A stretch of 64,000 nucleotides of DNA from Myxococcales bacterium (GTDB lineage Bacteria > Myxococcota_A > Polyangia > Haliangiales > Haliangiaceae): contig JADJGV010000006.1 in the NCBI GenBank assembly GCA_016707895.1, positions 1 to 64,000 on the forward strand, read 5' to 3'. Under the pieces are notes generated by a model. That model did no database searches. It saw only the letters and a program-made list of their open reading frames with translations, and had not been told where the DNA came from. The position numbers and the translations under genes were made by a program. Below, piece by piece: positions 7,573 to 20,996 of this stretch (within the stretch, counting starts at the first letter, position 1; each line of letters begins with the position of its first letter).

Positions 7573-8547
7573 TCAGCCGGCGGCCCGCAAGGTCGCCAGC
7601 AGGGCCGCGAAGTCCGGCGGCGGCGGCGTCTCGAACTCGAGCCGCGCCCCGGTCACCGGGTGCACGAACGCCAGCCGCGCGGCGTGCAGCGCCTGCCGCC
7701 CCAGCGTCACCGCCGCCGCCGCCAGCGCGCCGTCGTAGCGGCGGCCGTAGACCTGGTCGCCGACCAGCGGCCAGCCGCTGTCGCTCATGTGCACGCGGAT
7801 CTGGTGGGTGCGCCCGGTCTCGAGCCGCAGCCGCACCAGCGCGGTGGCCAGCGGCAGCCGCTCGACGACGCGCCAGTGGGTGACCGCCGGCTTGCCGGTG
7901 GCCACCTTCGACGAGAACCGCTTGCGATCGACCGGGTGGCGCCCGTACAGGGTGCGGATCGTGCCGACGTCGCCCAGCTTCACCGGCGGCGCCGGCCCGC
8001 ACACCGCGACGTACTCGCGCTCGACCGCGCGCTTGTCCTGCCAGGCGGCGGCCAGCGCGGTCAGCGTGGCCTCGTCCTTGGCCACCACCATCACGCCGGT
8101 GGTGTCGCGATCGAGGCGGTGGACGATCCCGGGGCGCAGCTCGCCGCCGATCCCGCCGAAGTCGTCGACGTGGGCCAAGAGGCCGTGGACCAGCGTGCCG
8201 GTCGCGTGACCCGGCGCCGGGTGCACCACCAGCCCGGCCGGCTTGTCGATCACGATCAGGTGCGCGTCCTCGTGCAGCACCACCAGCGCCATGGCCTCGG
8301 GGACCAGCGCGATCGGCGTCGCCGGGCGGATCGTCACCGCCACCTTGGCCCCCGGCTTGAGCCGCACCCCGGCCTTGGCCGGCACCGCGCCGTCGACGGT
8401 GACGTCGCCGTCGTCGATCAGCCGCTGGGCCTGGGCCCGGGTCAGCCCCAGGTCGCTGTCGACCAGGAACGCGTCGAGGCGCGGCCGCTCGCTCGCGAAC
8501 GGCGCCACGCGCTCGTGCACCACCGCCGCCGCCGCCGGCCCGCCCAT
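7573..8547 (-). CDS. rluD: RluA/RluD-family 23S rRNA pseudouridine synthase
   Basis: This enzyme isomerises uridine to pseudouridine in RNA. The 324-residue protein has an N-terminal S4-type RNA-binding region (about 22-75: RLDAFLVDSDLGLTRAQAQR) and the catalytic domain with GIVHRLDRDTTG at 140-151, Asp146 being the expected nucleophile. Later motifs include LETGRTHQIRVHM and HPVTG. The architecture with S4 fits RluD, which modifies helix 69, though RluC-like specificity cannot be excluded from motifs alone. It starts at ATG 8547, 5 bp downstream of a small conserved gene on the same strand, so the two are probably co-transcribed. Confidence 0.9.
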   Translation of the reverse strand: MGGPAAAAVVHERVAPFASERPRLDAFLVDSDLGLTRAQAQRLIDDGDVTVDGAVPAKAGVRLKPGAKVAVTIRPATPIALVPEAMALVVLHEDAHLIVIDKPAGLVVHPAPGHATGTLVHGLLAHVDDFGGIGGELRPGIVHRLDRDTTGVMVVAKDEATLTALAAAWQDKRAVEREYVAVCGPAPPVKLGDVGTIRTLYGRHPVDRKRFSSKVATGKPAVTHWRVVERLPLATALVRLRLETGRTHQIRVHMSDSGWPLVGDQVYGRRYDGALAAAAVTLGRQALHAARLAFVHPVTGARLEFETPPPPDFAALLATLRAAG

Positions 8548-8552
8548 CCCCG

Positions 8553-8819
8553 CTACCAGATCTTCGACTTGACGTGGCCCTTGCTCTTCACCAGCACGTC
8601 GACGATGGCCCGCTCGTAGATGTTCTGGCCGAAGATGTCCTCGGTGACGCGGCTCTTGAACAGCTCGCGGCCGTCGTTGATCTCGTCGTGCATCACGTCG
8701 AACAGGTTGTCGTTGGAGATGCCGTCGAGGATCTTGGCCTCGTGGTACAGGGTCAGGTCCGACGCGATCGCCCGCGCGAGCTGGCGCGCGCGCTTGGCGT
8801 TGTCGATCAAGTTGGCCAT
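8553..8819 (-). CDS. Small conserved deltaproteobacterial-type protein, function unknown
   Basis: This 88-residue soluble protein, rich in charged residues, lacks a signal peptide and membrane segments. The sequence (RARQLARAIASDLTLYHEAK, NLFDVMHDEINDGRELFKSR) predicts mostly helices. It resembles short hypothetical proteins I associate with myxobacteria and relatives, but I cannot name a family. It directly precedes the RluD-type gene (5-bp gap), which suggests co-expression and possibly a role around RNA or ribosomes; that is inference from context. Confidence 0.75.
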   Translation of the reverse strand: MANLIDNAKRARQLARAIASDLTLYHEAKILDGISNDNLFDVMHDEINDGRELFKSRVTEDIFGQNIYERAIVDVLVKSKGHVKSKIW

Positions 8820-8889
8820 GGGGCAGATCGTAGGCGGGCGGGCCGCGCCCGGTCAAGCGACCGGCCGACCACACGCCCGCGGCGCGGCG

Positions 8890-10455
<1,566 letters not shown>

Positions 10456-10499
10456 CGCGGGGCGCACCCTAGCACAGACACCCCGGCGGACGGTCGCGG

Positions 10500-13436
10500 C
10501 TACTCGAACACCATCACCTGCGCGCGCCACGGCTCGGGGCCGGCGAGGCGCTCGGCGGCGACCGCGGCGGCGGGGCTGGCGCCGGCGGCCAGGCGGGCCC
10601 GCAGCGAGGCGAAGAACGCGGCGGCCTGATCGTCGGGGATGGGCACGGCGGCGGCGATCACGGTGCGGGCGCCGGCGGCCAGGAACGCGTCGGGCAGGCT
10701 CCAGCGGCGGTTGACCAGCGGCGTGGCCGCGGCGGCGCGGCACGCGGCGAGCACCACCACCGGCGCGCCCGCGAGGTGGGCGCGGCCCAGGTCGGCGGCG
10801 GTCAGCGCGAAGCGGCCGTCGGGCTCGGGCGACAGCGCCAGGAACGACGCCTCGGCGCGGCCGAGATCGACCAGGCCGTGGACGTGGAGCTCGATGTAGG
10901 CCGCGCTGGCCATCGCGGCCAGCACCTGGGTCGGCGTGGCGGCGGCGCCAGCGAGGACGCGATCGCCGGGCTGCTCGATCGCCTGGACGCCGACCCGGGG
11001 CAGGCGCAGCGCGCTCGGCGGGGTCGCGTCGCGGATGATCAGCGCGTCGCCCGGCTGCGCGGCCGGCGACGGGCCGCGGCCGAGGAACGACCACGCGGTC
11101 GCCGGGGGCAAGAGATCGGCGCGGCCGTGGAGCGGCGGCCGCGCGATCACCCGCACCGCGGGGCAGCTCGCCAGCGCGGCGCGCAGCGGCGCCGGCACCA
11201 GCTCGGCGGCGGCGGCGGTCAGGACCCGGCCGGTGCGGCCGTGGTGGCCGCGCAGCGCGCCGTCGACGCCGCGGGCCACCGCGGTGACGCGATCGTCGTC
11301 GAGCGACACCGCCAGCAGGCAGCCGCCGGGATCGGCGAGGCCCAGCTCGGCGAGCGCGTCGGCCAGCGCCTGGGCGTGCTCGCCGCGGGCGCCGGCGTCG
11401 TCGATGAGCGAGCTGTAGGCCCAGACGCGGAACTCGGCGGGGTTGCCGGCGCCGGGCAGCGTGGCGGCGGCGGCGATCGCCGCGCCGAGCTGGGCGCGGC
11501 CGCCGGCGGGGTCGTCGACGATCGCCAGCCGGCCCTGCCCGGCCGCGGCGATCAGCTGGCTCTCGGGATCGCCGGCGGCGGCCACCCGCCCCAGCGCGTC
11601 GGCGGCGCGCGCGCGATCGCCGGCGTCGCCGGTGAGGCGCGCCAGGTCGACCGCGACCATCACGTACGGCGGCGACGGCGGCGCGCCGCAGGCGTCGGGC
11701 GCGGGCAGCGCGGCGCGGGTCGCAGCGGCGTCGCCGCGCCAGTAGGCGGCGGTCGCGCGCAGCTGCCCGATGAACGTCGCGCGCTCGCAGTCGTCGGGCG
11801 CGGCGGCGCGGGCCTCGTCGAGGTACGCCTGCATCGCGCCGAAGCGCGTGCGCATCCGCTCGAGATCGCCGAGGTACGCCAGCATCGCCGCCTCGAGCAG
11901 CGGCGTGCCCGACGCCACGAAGGCGGCGCGGGCCGCGGCGATCACCGGCGCGGCGTCGGCCAGCCGCAGGCTGTCGAGGTACAGGCTGGCCAGATCGCGA
12001 CCGAGGCCACCGCAGCGGTAGGCCACCGTCGGCGGGCACGCGGCCAGCGCGGCGCGCAGCGTCGCCTCGGCGCCGGCCAGCTCGCCGGCGGTGCGCTGCC
12101 GGGCCGCGCGGCCGCGCTCGACGTACGTCGTGAACCACGGATCGCCGTCGGCGCGGGCCAGCGCGGCCAGCTGATCGGCGCGGGCGTCGGCGGCGCCGGC
12201 CAGCACGATCGCGCCGAAGGTCAGGTCGGCCACCGCCGGCCCGGCGCGGCCCAGCTCGTCGAGGAACGCCGGGATCGCCGCCGGGTCGAGCTGGCCTTGC
12301 ACCAGCTGCCGGTAGCGCGGCGCGAACCGCGCGCGCGCCGCGAAGTCGGCGGCCACGACCCGCGCCACCGCGCGGCGGGCGCCGTCGCCGCCAGTGGCGC
12401 CGTCGATCGCCGCGGCCAGCGGGGCGAGCGCGCCCGCCGCGTCGGCGCTGGCCGCCGCCCGCAGCGCGTCGTGCAGATCGACGCGAGCCTCGCCGGGGAA
12501 CCGCGCGGCCACGTCCGCCGGGATCGGCGGGCCGCCCGCCAGCATGGCGGCCTCGGCGGCCTGGAACGCCGCGTACGCCGCGGGCGTCGCCAGCGGGCCG
12601 CGCAGGCCGGCGGCCAGCGCGCGCGCCTCGTCGCTCCAGCCGGGCTCACCGACCGCTGCAACCGTGTCGAGCTCGGCGGCGGCGGCGCGCGCCAGGCCGA
12701 GGTCGCGCAGCGCCAGCGCCCGGTTCCAGCGGGCCGCCGGCGTCGGCCCCGCGGCGAGCGCGCGGTCGGCAGCGTCGAGCGCGGCGATCGGATCGCCGCC
12801 GAGCAGCGCCAGCGCCGCCAGGTCGGTGTCGCGCGCCGCGCCCGCCGGCTGGCGCTCGATCGCCGCGCGCGCCCGCTCGAGATCGCGGCTGAGCAAGAGC
12901 GCGCCCTCGTACGCCAGGGGCGCGCGGGCCTCGAGCGCCGCCAGCGCCGCCAGCGGGATGGCCTCGCCGACCGCGGCCCCGCGCTCGACCGACAGCGGCC
13001 GGTGACGATCGAGCTGCGGGTCGGCCACGCGGATCTCGACGGCGCGGGTCGGGGCCAGCGCCAGCGTCGGCGGCGCCGCGGCGCGGGGGCCGGGCCGGGT
13101 CGCCCACCACAGCACCAGCGCGGCGGCGGCGGCGATCACCGGCGCGGCGATCCACGCCCGCCGACGGCGCGGGGCCAGCGGGATCACCGGGGCCGGCGGC
13201 CGCGGCGCGGCGATCGCCGGCGGCGGCGCGTCCGACGCCTGCGGCACATCGATCGGCGGCGTGGCCACCGCGGGCGCCGCGTCGCCAGGCGCGCCGGCGG
13301 CCGCGTCGATCGCCATCCACTCGGCCAGTTCGGCCTGGCACGCCGCGCACCCGGCCAGGTGGCGCAGCGCCGCGGCCTCCTCGTCGACCGCCAGGTCGCC
13401 GTCGTAGTAGCGCTGGGTCAGGTCGTGGTCACTCAT
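10500..13436 (-). CDS. Zinc-finger anti-sigma-like, TM, TPR-type, CHAT protease fusion
   Basis: The 978-residue protein starts with a zinc-finger anti-sigma motif (His26-x3-Cys30-x2-Cys33, zf-HC2 type). A Pro/Ala linker and one transmembrane helix (about 94-113) come next, then a long Ala-rich helical region that looks like degenerate TPR repeats. The C-terminal part is a CHAT (caspase-like) peptidase with the expected His853 in LHVHG and Cys899 in LAAC. ATG 13436 overlaps the sigma-factor stop (ATGAGTGA), so the two are translationally coupled; GTG 13445 is an alternative start. By family knowledge the N-terminus should bind and hold the adjacent ECF sigma factor. By topology the CHAT domain would lie outside the cytoplasm. 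Proteolytic release of the sigma factor is inference. Confidence 0.85.
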   Translation of the reverse strand: MSDHDLTQRYYDGDLAVDEEAAALRHLAGCAACQAELAEWMAIDAAAGAPGDAAPAVATPPIDVPQASDAPPPAIAAPRPPAPVIPLAPRRRRAWIAAPVIAAAAALVLWWATRPGPRAAAPPTLALAPTRAVEIRVADPQLDRHRPLSVERGAAVGEAIPLAALAALEARAPLAYEGALLLSRDLERARAAIERQPAGAARDTDLAALALLGGDPIAALDAADRALAAGPTPAARWNRALALRDLGLARAAAAELDTVAAVGEPGWSDEARALAAGLRGPLATPAAYAAFQAAEAAMLAGGPPIPADVAARFPGEARVDLHDALRAAASADAAGALAPLAAAIDGATGGDGARRAVARVVAADFAARARFAPRYRQLVQGQLDPAAIPAFLDELGRAGPAVADLTFGAIVLAGAADARADQLAALARADGDPWFTTYVERGRAARQRTAGELAGAEATLRAALAACPPTVAYRCGGLGRDLASLYLDSLRLADAAPVIAAARAAFVASGTPLLEAAMLAYLGDLERMRTRFGAMQAYLDEARAAAPDDCERATFIGQLRATAAYWRGDAAATRAALPAPDACGAPPSPPYVMVAVDLARLTGDAGDRARAADALGRVAAAGDPESQLIAAAGQGRLAIVDDPAGGRAQLGAAIAAAATLPGAGNPAEFRVWAYSSLIDDAGARGEHAQALADALAELGLADPGGCLLAVSLDDDRVTAVARGVDGALRGHHGRTGRVLTAAAAELVPAPLRAALASCPAVRVIARPPLHGRADLLPPATAWSFLGRGPSPAAQPGDALIIRDATPPSALRLPRVGVQAIEQPGDRVLAGAAATPTQVLAAMASAAYIELHVHGLVDLGRAEASFLALSPEPDGRFALTAADLGRAHLAGAPVVVLAACRAAAATPLVNRRWSLPDAFLAAGARTVIAAAVPIPDDQAAAFFASLRARLAAGASPAAAVAAERLAGPEPWRAQVMVFE

Positions 13437-13962
13437 GATCGCCACCGGTGAACATGGCGCGGATCCGCCGCCGCGCGCGCAGGATGCGGGTGCCGACGGT
13501 GTTGCGGGTGACGCCCAGCCGCTCGCTGATCTCCTGGTACGACAGCCCGTCGATCGAGAACATGCGGAACGCGTCGCGCAGCTCGGGCGGCAGCGCGTCG
13601 ATCTTGGCGCGAACGTCGTCGGTCGACAGCCGGTGCCACCACGCCTCGGGCTCGCGGGTCGGCTCGGCCAGCTGCTCGGGCTCGACCGCCGCGGTCGGGT
13701 GCTGGCGCCGCACCATGTCGATGAAGCGGTTGTGCATCACCCGCACCAGCCACGCCCGGACCGGCAGCTCGGCCGGGATGCGATCGACGTTGGCCACCAG
13801 GCGCTCGAGCACGTCTTGCACCAGATCGCCGGGATCGAGCTGCCCGCGGCACAGCCGGGTGGCCATCGCCTCCAAGAATCCCCGATGGTCGCGGACCAGC
13901 GCGGCCAGGGCTTCCTGGCGGCGGCGTGCGTCAACGGCCGCGGGCGAGTCTTCCATCGGCAT
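13429..13962 (-). CDS. ECF-type RNA polymerase sigma factor
   Basis: The 177-residue protein has sigma region 2 (RDHRGFLEAMATRLC, DLVQDVLERLVAN, RAWLVRVMHNRFIDMVRR) and region 4 (LPPELRDAFRMFSIDGLSYQ, ISERLGVTRNTVGTRILRAR). It therefore should direct RNA polymerase to a small regulon, probably held inactive by the overlapping zinc-finger/CHAT protein. Starts at 13962 (ATG, MPMEDS) or 13956 (ATG) are both possible; the upstream alternatives have non-coding composition. It is divergent from a small lipoprotein gene 84 bp away, and that region may hold the autoregulated promoter, which I cannot read with confidence. Confidence 0.92.
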   Translation of the reverse strand: MPMEDSPAAVDARRRQEALAALVRDHRGFLEAMATRLCRGQLDPGDLVQDVLERLVANVDRIPAELPVRAWLVRVMHNRFIDMVRRQHPTAAVEPEQLAEPTREPEAWWHRLSTDDVRAKIDALPPELRDAFRMFSIDGLSYQEISERLGVTRNTVGTRILRARRRIRAMFTGGDHE

Positions 13963-14046
13963 CCAGGGGGAATATTCGCGGCGACCTGCGTAGAACGGTG
14001 GGCGGCGAACCTGCCCCCATTCGATGTTCGCACAGGGAGACACCCG

Positions 14047-14514
14047 ATGACACGGATCACGACGGCTGCGTTGCTGGTGCTGGCGCTGGGCGCCTGCGCC
14101 GAGTCCACCGAGGTCAGCACCACCGAGCAGGCGGTGATGGGCAACCACGCCGGCGCCTACGTCCCGCCGGCCCGCAGCTGGAACGGCGTCGCCTACAAGG
14201 CGCCGTACGGCAAGATCACCGTGGTCCTCGACGTCCAGCCGCAGACGCCGACGATGGTCCACGTCTACTTCATCGATCGCGCCGCGGACTTCACCTACGA
14301 CCACGTCGTGGCCAAGTCGTCGCAGCTCGGCGGGGTGATCACCGCGACCGTGTCGCTCAACCAGGATCTGGCGATCGTCGGCACCGCCACCGGCCCGCGC
14401 CCCGGCGGCAGCGGCCCGCGCCCCGGCACCGAGGGCCTGTACGCGCTCGACCTCGCGGGCGGCTTTCCCGACCTGGTCACGCAGGCCGCCGACATCGCCA
14501 ACGGCTACCCGTGA
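14047..14514 (+). CDS. Small lipoprotein of unknown function
   Basis: The 155-residue lipoprotein has a textbook signal peptide with lipobox Leu-Gly-Ala-Cys (residues 14-17), then a short Ser/Thr/Glu linker. The mature domain looks beta-rich (GKITVVLDVQPQ, MVHVYFIDR, LGGVITATVSLNQD) and contains a Gly/Pro/Arg repeat GPRPGGSGPRPG near residues 117-128. A good Shine-Dalgarno (AGGGAG) precedes ATG 14047. No family recognised. It is divergent from the ECF sigma gene and could be a target of it; that is inference only. Confidence 0.7.
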   Translation: MTRITTAALLVLALGACAESTEVSTTEQAVMGNHAGAYVPPARSWNGVAYKAPYGKITVVLDVQPQTPTMVHVYFIDRAADFTYDHVVAKSSQLGGVITATVSLNQDLAIVGTATGPRPGGSGPRPGTEGLYALDLAGGFPDLVTQAADIANGYP

Positions 14515-14580
14515 GGTCGCGAGCGGCGTGATCGTCGGCACGGGCCCGGGACGAGCGGCGCCGCCGATATTCCCGCCCGG

Positions 14581-15957
14581 TCAGCCCGGCCCCAGCGCCG
14601 CCACCACCCACGCCAGCTCGTCGTCGCCCAGCGCGCGCACGTCGAGCCACACCCGGCCGTCGGCGACCCGCGCGATCACCGGCACCGCGGCGGCTCGCAG
14701 CCGCGCGTCGAGCGCGTCGGCGCGGCCGGTCACCACCACCGCCCACGACGGCAAGCTGGCCGTCGGCATCGCGCCGCCCCCGACGGTCGCCACCGATGGC
14801 TCGACGGTGACCGGCGGCCCGCCGGCGGCCGCGATCGCGGCGGCCAGGGCGTCGGCCCGCGCGCGCAGCGTCGCGGCGTCGGCCTCGAGGCGCGCCACCA
14901 CCGGCACCTCGCGATCACGGCCGTCGCGGTACAGCGCCAGCGTCGCGCACAGCGCCGCCAGCGTCAGCTTGTCGGGGCGCAGCGCGCGCATCAGCGGGTG
15001 GCTGCGGATCGCCGCGATCGCCGCGGCCTTGCCGACCAGGATGCCGGCCTGCGGGCCGCCCAGCAGCTTGTCGCCCGAGAAGCACACCACGTCGACGCCG
15101 CTCGCCACCACCTCGGCCACGGTCGGCTCCGCCGGCAGGCCGGCCGCGTGCTGGCGCGCGCGATCGATCATGCAGCCCGAGCCGAGATCGACCATCGCGA
15201 CCAGCCCGCGGGCGTGGGCCAGCGCCGCCAGCTCGGCCTCGCCGACCTCGGCGGTGAAGCCGACGATCGCGAAGTTCGAGCGGTGGACCTTGAGCAGCAT
15301 GCCGGTGCGCTCGCCGATCGCGCGCTCGTAGTCGGCGCGCCGGGTCTTGTTGGTGGTGCCGACCTCGCGCAGGGTCGCGCCCGACAGCGCCAGGATGTCG
15401 GGGATGCGGAACGCGCCGCCGATCTCGACCAGCTCGCCGCGCGACACGATCACCTCGCGGCCGCCGGCCAGCGCCGCCAGCGCCAGCACCGTCGCCGCGG
15501 CGTTGTTGTTGACCACGCACGCGGCCTCGGCGCCGGTCAGCGCGCACGCCAGCGCCGCGGCGTGGGCGTGGCGGCTGCCGCGCTCGCCCTTGGCCAGGTC
15601 GTACTCCAGGTTCGACGCGCCGGTCGCGACGTCGACCACCGCGGCGATCGCGGCCGGCGCCAGCGGCGCGCGCCCGAGGTTGGTGTGGATGATCACGCCG
15701 GTGGCGTTGACCACGCGGCGCAGCGGCGGCGTCGCCAGCGCCCGGGCCGCCTCGGCGACCGCCGCGGGCTCGATCGTCGCCAACGCCTCGGCGTCGGCCA
15801 GGATCGCCGCCCGCCGCGCCGCGATCGCCGCCCGCGCCGCCTCGACCACCGCCCAGCGCGGCGCCGCGCCGTCGACCGCGAGCGCGGCGTCGACCAGCTC
15901 GTGGACCGCCGGCAGCGCGCGCAACCGGATCGCCGGATCGGCCGTGATGTCCGCCAT
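14581..15957 (-). CDS. selA: L-seryl-tRNA(Sec) selenium transferase
   Basis: SelA converts seryl-tRNA(Sec) to selenocysteinyl-tRNA(Sec) with selenophosphate, using pyridoxal phosphate. The 458-residue protein has NATGVIIHTNLGRAPL (85-100), NLEYDLAKGERGSRH (116-130) and the PLP-lysine motif SGDKLLGGPQAG with Lys297. Length and motifs are normal, so it looks functional. Neither selB, selC nor selD lies within the window. Its presence implies UGA-Sec decoding in this organism, so automated calls that end genes at TGA should be checked for selenoproteins. Confidence 0.95.
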   Translation of the reverse strand: MADITADPAIRLRALPAVHELVDAALAVDGAAPRWAVVEAARAAIAARRAAILADAEALATIEPAAVAEAARALATPPLRRVVNATGVIIHTNLGRAPLAPAAIAAVVDVATGASNLEYDLAKGERGSRHAHAAALACALTGAEAACVVNNNAAATVLALAALAGGREVIVSRGELVEIGGAFRIPDILALSGATLREVGTTNKTRRADYERAIGERTGMLLKVHRSNFAIVGFTAEVGEAELAALAHARGLVAMVDLGSGCMIDRARQHAAGLPAEPTVAEVVASGVDVVCFSGDKLLGGPQAGILVGKAAAIAAIRSHPLMRALRPDKLTLAALCATLALYRDGRDREVPVVARLEADAATLRARADALAAAIAAAGGPPVTVEPSVATVGGGAMPTASLPSWAVVVTGRADALDARLRAAAVPVIARVADGRVWLDVRALGDDELAWVVAALGPG

Positions 15958-15999
15958 GGCGATGGTGTCGCCCGCCGCCGCCGACGCGTCAATGCGCGC

Positions 16000-16860
16000 T
16001 CACCGACAGTTCGGGCCGTCCGGGCGCCCGAGCGCGTCGGTGGTCCACCGCGCGGGCGCGCCGCCCGCGCCCCGCACCGCGATCGTCGCGCGCGCCGGCA
16101 GCGCCGGGACGGTGCACGCGGTCGAGGTCGGATAACAATCGGTGCACATCGCCGGCGACCGCGGATCGAAGGCCACCGCGAGGTCCAGCCGGCCGGCGGT
16201 CGCGGTCGCGCGGCAGCCCAGCGTCTCGCCGCACGAGCAGGCGCGGGTCACGCGCACGACGGTGGCGCCGTCGAGCGTCGCGGTCACGCACGCCGCGACG
16301 TCGGCCGCCGCCACCGCGGTCCAGCCCGGCCCCGGCGTCACGTCGACGCCGCCGACGATCAGCGCCAGCGCGCCGGCCCGCTCGGCGATCCGCGCCGCGA
16401 ACCCCGGGTCGGCGGGATCGGCCGGCGCCCGGCGCAGCTCGTCGAGCCGGTCGCTCAGCCGCGCGGCCAGCGCGCGCGCCTGATCGGGCGCGTGGGCGCC
16501 CAGCTTCCACAGCGGCAGCTCGACGAACAGCGACGCCAGCGCCGGCGTCGGATCGGGGTCGACGTACCGGCACGCGATCCGGGCCAGGTACACCGCCGGC
16601 CGCGCCGCCAGGTCGGCGTCGATCGCCGCGGCCGCCGCCGGGCCGACATGATCGACCAGCGCCCGGCCCTGCCCGACCAGCGCGTCGAGGCCGCGGTCCG
16701 CGGTCGCGTCGGGCGCGCAGCGATCGGCGCCCGGCGGCGCCGCCCCGGGCGCGTCGGTCGGCCGCGCCACCGCGTCGGCCGGTGGCCGGCTGGCCCCAGG
16801 CGTCGCCCCGCCGCACGCGACCAGGCAGCTCATCGTCAACATCAGCGCGCGTCTCGCCAT
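16000..16860 (-). CDS. Lipoprotein of unknown function with C-terminal Cys cluster
   Basis: The 286-residue lipoprotein has lipobox Leu-Val-Ala-Cys (residues 13-16) and a Pro/Ala/Asp linker. A predicted all-helical middle region of about 120 residues runs to about residue 180. The C-terminal part is beta-rich with six or more Cys (ACSCGETLGC, CTDCYPTSTACTVPALP). Nothing in it identifies a catalytic function. It is upstream of selA on the same strand with a 42-bp gap, and divergent from the histidine kinase gene 57 bp away. Confidence 0.7.
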   Translation of the reverse strand: MARRALMLTMSCLVACGGATPGASRPPADAVARPTDAPGAAPPGADRCAPDATADRGLDALVGQGRALVDHVGPAAAAAIDADLAARPAVYLARIACRYVDPDPTPALASLFVELPLWKLGAHAPDQARALAARLSDRLDELRRAPADPADPGFAARIAERAGALALIVGGVDVTPGPGWTAVAAADVAACVTATLDGATVVRVTRACSCGETLGCRATATAGRLDLAVAFDPRSPAMCTDCYPTSTACTVPALPARATIAVRGAGGAPARWTTDALGRPDGPNCR

Positions 16861-16917
16861 CGTGGCTTCCCACGCACCGCCGCCGCGTTCGGTCTGGCCG
16901 GCTGCTATCTTCGGCCG

Positions 16918-19131
<2,214 letters not shown>

Positions 19132-19207
19132 GCGCCGGGCCGCCGCGACGCCGCGACGCCGCGTCAGGCCTTGCGCCCCCGCCCCCGTGCGATACCGTGC
19201 CCCCGAC

Positions 19208-20659
<1,452 letters not shown>

Positions 20660-20717
20660 CGATCGCCCAAGATAGTCTTGCTTTCCTTGCGGCGGGCGCC
20701 GCGCCATCGTGCGCGGC

Positions 20718-20996
20718 ATGAAGCTCGAACGCCTGTTCCATGTCCTGGTCGTGATGAGCGGCGCCGGCGCCGCCGGCTGCACCTCCGACGACGATCCCGC
20801 GGCGCGCCAGCCACCGCCGCCCGACGCGCCGCCCGGCGGCGACGGCGACGCCACCGCCAGCCCGGCCGAGGAGGCCGACGCCGGCGCGGTCGGAAGCCCG
20901 TGCTTCTGCGACAGCCAGGCCTGCTGCGATCGCGGCCAGACGCCGGCGGTGGTGGCGCCCGGGTTCACCTGCTGCTGGTCGACGACGTGCCCGTGA
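20718..20996 (+). CDS. Cys-rich lipoprotein paired with a ferritin-like gene
   Basis: The 92-residue protein begins with a signal peptide ending in Ala-Ala-Gly-Cys (lipobox), followed by a Pro/Asp/Ala linker. The C-terminal 34 residues hold eight Cys: CFCDSQACCDRG and, after a short spacer, TCCWSTTC. The end overlaps the next gene by GTGA (20993-20996), so the two are translationally coupled. The Cys pattern followed by a ferritin-like protein is a combination I associate with myxobacterial proteins where both parts are fused. The small protein may be a substrate, a metal-binding partner or a modified peptide; no function is established. Confidence 0.7.
   Translation: MKLERLFHVLVVMSGAGAAGCTSDDDPAARQPPPPDAPPGGDGDATASPAEEADAGAVGSPCFCDSQACCDRGQTPAVVAPGFTCCWSTTCP

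Noticed and set aside
10776..13451. 891-codon plus-strand open frame opposite the CHAT gene
   Set aside because: Its protein is an Arg/Gly/Val-rich mixture with no motifs; the GC-rich codon bias makes antisense frames stay open.
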